Shown here: positions 13,111 to 15,068 of the stretch, one piece after another
How positions within the stretch are numbered: position 1 is the stretch's first letter
Layout of the letters: each line of letters opens with the position of its first letter
Made by a program: the position numbers and the translations under genes
Assembly: GCA_045118955.1 (NCBI GenBank)
Contig: JBGVKB010000144.1
Coordinates: 1 to 15,068, forward strand
Reading direction: 5' to 3'
From: SFJ001 sp045118955
Lineage (GTDB): Bacteria; Bacillota; Clostridia; Oscillospirales; Ruminococcaceae
DNA length: 15,068 bases
The notes under the pieces: generated by a model
What the model was told of the DNA's origin: nothing
Seen by the model: only the letters and a program-made list of their open reading frames with translations
Databases searched by the model: none

Positions 13111-14211
13111 ATGCGTCGATTAGTCATGACCGGCAAGACCGTTGACGAGGCACTGGCCGCCGCCTGCGCCGAGCTGGGCGTCAGCCGTGACGACCTGAAT
13201 GTGAGCTACCAGGTGCTGGAGATGCCCGGCAAGACCGGCTTTCTGGGCCTGAAGACCACCCCCGCCAAGGTGGAGGTGACCGTGGAGGAGGAGGAAGCTC
13301 CCGCCCCGGCCGTCCCTGTGGTGGAGGAGACCCCCGCCCCCGCGCCCGTGGTGGAGCCGGTGGTCGTGGAGGAGGCTCCCGCTGCGGAGGAGCCTGCCGC
13401 CCAGCCTGTGGCTGAGGAGCCTGCCGAGGAGTCTGCCCCTGCCGCCGACGAAGAGGTGGCGGTTCCCGTGGAGATCGAGAGCGATCCCCGCCTGAACGCC
13501 GCCGTGCAGTACCTGACTGAGGTGTTCGCCGCGATGGGTGTCACCGAGGTGACCTTCAGCGCCGTGCAGAAGGGCGAGGCCACCATCCTGAAGGTGGAGG
13601 GCGACAATGTGGGCGCTCTGATCGGCCGCCGCGGCGAGACCATGGAGAGCCTGAGCTATCTGGCCAGTCTGGTGGCCAACCGTCAGAAGGGCGAGTATGT
13701 GAAGCTGGGTCTGGACGTGGCCGGCTACCGCGGCAAGCGCGAGGCGGATCTGGAGGCTCTGGCCCGCCGCATCGGCGCGAAGGTGGCCAAGAGCGGCCGT
13801 CCCTTCGCCATGGAGCCGATGAACCCCTACGAGCGCCGTCTGATCCACAGCGCTATTGGCAAGATGGAGGGTCTGCGCAGCGAGAGCCGCGGTGAGGGCA
13901 GTGACCGCCGCGTGGTCATCTACTGCACCGGCCCCAACGCCAAGCCCGAGCGCCCCGCCCGCAAGGACGGCAAGGGCGGCAAGGGCCGCGGCGGTGAGCG
14001 CAGCGGCCGTGGCGGTCGTGGTCAGGGTCAGGGCGGCAAGGGCCGCGGCGGCCGTGACGGCAGCCGCAGAGGGCCTCGTCCCTCCTCTGTGCCCGCACGC
14101 GAGTTCGCTGACCGCACCCCGGATCCCTCCGCCGTGCCTCAGGCTCCCGTGCGCACCCAGCGCATCAACGATGCGGCCGACTTCGAGCTGTTCGGCAAGA
14201 TCGAGCTGTAA
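13111..14211 (+). CDS. khpB: RNA-binding protein KhpB/Jag with RG-rich tail
   Basis: KhpB (Jag, also EloR) is a KH/R3H RNA-binding protein tied to envelope growth in Gram-positive bacteria. The 366-residue product is long: Bacillus Jag is about 208. The Jag-N domain is at 1-50 (MRRLVMTGKTVDEAL; GFLGL). An acidic Pro/Ala/Val/Glu linker covers about 57-122. The KH domain (about 124-200) has its GXXG loop as IGRRGE at 171-176. The R3H domain follows, with RRLIH at 242-246. Residues 275-325 are glycine-, arginine- and lysine-rich (KGRGGERSGRGGRGQGQGG), then a proline-rich segment and a short conserved-looking end FELFGKIEL. The ATG at 13111 has AAGGAGGA upstream; a GTG at 13084 is a worse choice. 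It directly follows yidC and ends at a strong terminator. Confidence 0.95.
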   Translation: MRRLVMTGKTVDEALAAACAELGVSRDDLNVSYQVLEMPGKTGFLGLKTTPAKVEVTVEEEEAPAPAVPVVEETPAPAPVVEPVVVEEAPAAEEPAAQPVAEEPAEESAPAADEEVAVPVEIESDPRLNAAVQYLTEVFAAMGVTEVTFSAVQKGEATILKVEGDNVGALIGRRGETMESLSYLASLVANRQKGEYVKLGLDVAGYRGKREADLEALARRIGAKVAKSGRPFAMEPMNPYERRLIHSAIGKMEGLRSESRGEGSDRRVVIYCTGPNAKPERPARKDGKGGKGRGGERSGRGGRGQGQGGKGRGGRDGSRRGPRPSSVPAREFADRTPDPSAVPQAPVRTQRINDAADFELFGKIEL

Positions 14212-14221
14212 GAGCATTTGT

Positions 14222-14251
14222 GAAGCACCCCGTTCGGGGTGCTTCTTTTTT
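14222..14251 (+). terminator. Strong intrinsic terminator after khpB
   Basis: A perfect 10-bp stem (GAAGCACCCC with GGGGTGCTTC) closes a GTTC tetraloop and is followed by TTTTTT. It ends the rpmH-khpB transcription unit 11 bp past the khpB stop. Confidence 0.93.
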
Positions 14252-14299
14252 GTGTATCCGATATTTGGCGCGGCCATTCGATGAGTGGCAAAGATAAAA

Positions 14300-14335
14300 C
14301 GGATGCTGGAACATCCGTGCGCCTTGTAGTATAAT
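14300..14335 (+). promoter_or_regulatory. Candidate promoter with overlapping inverted repeat
   Basis: TATAAT (14330-14335) is a perfect -10 box. The -35 area (about 14307-14312, TGGAAC) is a poor match. It overlaps an inverted repeat, CGGATG (14300-14305) and CATCCG (14312-14317), with a 6-bp centre. A weak -35 covered by an inverted repeat is typical of a regulated promoter, with the repeat as an operator. This is inference. Confidence 0.5.
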
Positions 14336-14364
14336 GGAGAAAAATCGGGGGAGGGGAGCGCCGT

Positions 14365-15068
14365 ATGGACAACTGTTCTTATTTTTTCGTGCCCATGTGC
14401 ATCGACGGTGACTGGCGCAAGGTGGCCGCCGGCCCCACGGCGTCTCCGGATTGGGACAGGCTGAACGTGGAAGTGCGCTATATGCTCAAGTATGTGGCGG
14501 ACAAGCTGAACATGGACGACCCGGAGAACTGCCTGTGCGCCGCGTCGCTTCTGCGGGACGAGGCGCGGCAGCGGCTGGGCATCCCTGCGCGGGACGAGCT
14601 GTGCCGCATGGAGGAGCATGATTTTGAAAATGGCCGGAGGAGTTTTTCCTTTTGGCTGGAAAACATTCGGCTCTACTGCTTTGATACGACCGTTTGCGTG
14701 ATGGCAATTAAGGTAAAATTTGAGCAGAGCACCCCCCGGTGGGTGGCCACCGCCCAATATTACCTGAAAAAGATCGCCCGCGAGAAGGTGTTCCGCGCGG
14801 ACGGAAGCCCCTTTTTGGAAGGGCGGACGGAGGGCTGCACCCTCTACGATCTGGTGCTTCTGCTGGCGGGGCGGCTGGGCGTGCCGGCACATCCCTTCTT
14901 CCACTGCAGTCCGGGCACCGAGCGGGCCAACGTGCTGAGCCTGACCCAGGTGCCCGGCGAGAAGGACCCGGAGCAGATGCGCCGCGACCTGTACTATCTG
15001 CGCCGCTGCCAGAGCGTGGGCTTTCTCTATCAGCCCGACGAGCAGAAGGAGCAGCGGGAGGTCTACGA
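14365..15068 (+). CDS. Unrecognised protein, 3' end cut by window
   Basis: The frame is open from ATG 14365 to the edge, giving 234 complete codons. A good ribosome site (GGAGGGGAG) is about 6-14 nt upstream, and the codon style matches neighbouring genes, so I call it real. No signal peptide is seen at the N-terminus (MDNCSYFFVPMCIDGDWRKV). Residues 97-119 have a beta-like hydrophobic pattern (WLENIRLYCFDTTVCVMAIK). Other notable parts are VATAQYYLKKIARE (127-140), CTLYDLVLLLAGRLGV (158-173), FFHCSPGTERANVLSL (178-193) and RRDLYYLRRC (206-215). It is rich in cysteine for its size (C4, C12, C56, C58, C80, C105, C111, C158, C181, C215). A membrane segment may lie beyond the edge. It follows a terminator and its own promoter, so it is separate from the yidC-khpB unit. 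In many Firmicutes mnmE would be here instead. I do not assign a function. Confidence 0.8.
   Translation, partial: MDNCSYFFVPMCIDGDWRKVAAGPTASPDWDRLNVEVRYMLKYVADKLNMDDPENCLCAASLLRDEARQRLGIPARDELCRMEEHDFENGRRSFSFWLENIRLYCFDTTVCVMAIKVKFEQSTPRWVATAQYYLKKIAREKVFRADGSPFLEGRTEGCTLYDLVLLLAGRLGVPAHPFFHCSPGTERANVLSLTQVPGEKDPEQMRRDLYYLRRCQSVGFLYQPDEQKEQREVY

Noticed and set aside
13120..14904. Long open frame antisense to khpB and the last gene (594 codons, minus strand)
   Set aside because: It runs through a strong terminator and two genes with good starts, and its composition is typical of antisense frames.
1..15068. CRISPR arrays, insertion sequences, tRNA or rRNA genes, prophage or defence genes
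   Set aside because: I saw no regularly spaced repeats, transposase or phage-like genes, or tRNA/rRNA signatures anywhere in the window.

Overview
This window is the chromosomal replication-origin region of a GC-rich member of the Firmicutes. The order dnaA-dnaN-S4 protein-recF-remB-gyrB-gyrA running one way, and rpmH-rnpA-yidD-yidC-khpB/jag running the other way, is the classic Firmicutes origin order. Gram-positive-length GyrB, a RemB-type DUF370 protein and long GC-rich reading frames point to the Clostridia. An Oscillospiraceae/Ruminococcaceae-like gut lineage is my inference from gene order and protein style; no database search was possible.

Layout. From 17 to 10299 every gene is on the minus strand: gyrA, a lipoprotein gene placed between gyrA and gyrB, gyrB, remB, recF, an S4-domain gene, dnaN and dnaA. 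The 455-bp dnaN-dnaA gap (8531-8985) is the best oriC candidate. It holds one perfect DnaA box (8803-8811), about seven degenerate same-direction box-like 9-mers, and a TAGTAGTAG tract (8625-8633) with the position and strand expected of a DnaA-trio. The 662-bp dnaA-rpmH gap (10300-10961) is where transcription diverges. It holds a promoter and a long GC-rich leader for dnaA, two large inverted repeats, an AT-rich patch, and a near-perfect vegetative promoter for rpmH. From 10962 onward genes are on the plus strand: rpmH, a terminator, rnpA overlapping yidD, a 225-bp hairpin-rich gap, yidC, khpB/jag and a strong terminator. A new transcription unit then begins with an unrecognised gene that runs off the right edge.

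How the genes fit together. The left side makes the replication and repair set: initiator DnaA, beta clamp, RecF, and both subunits of DNA gyrase. The right side makes ribosomal protein L34, the RNase P protein, and the YidC/YidD/KhpB set for membrane-protein insertion and RNA binding. Genes on both sides mostly point away from the origin; dnaA itself is head-on if initiation lies between dnaA and dnaN, as in Bacillus.

Most of the window is conserved housekeeping DNA and I do not see a convincing new multi-gene system. The items most worth a second look are the candidate origin architecture, the lipoprotein gene inside the gyrase operon, GyrA with alanine at the quinolone-critical serine position, the hairpin-rich leader before yidC, the RG-rich tail of KhpB/Jag, and the unknown gene with an inverted repeat at its promoter.
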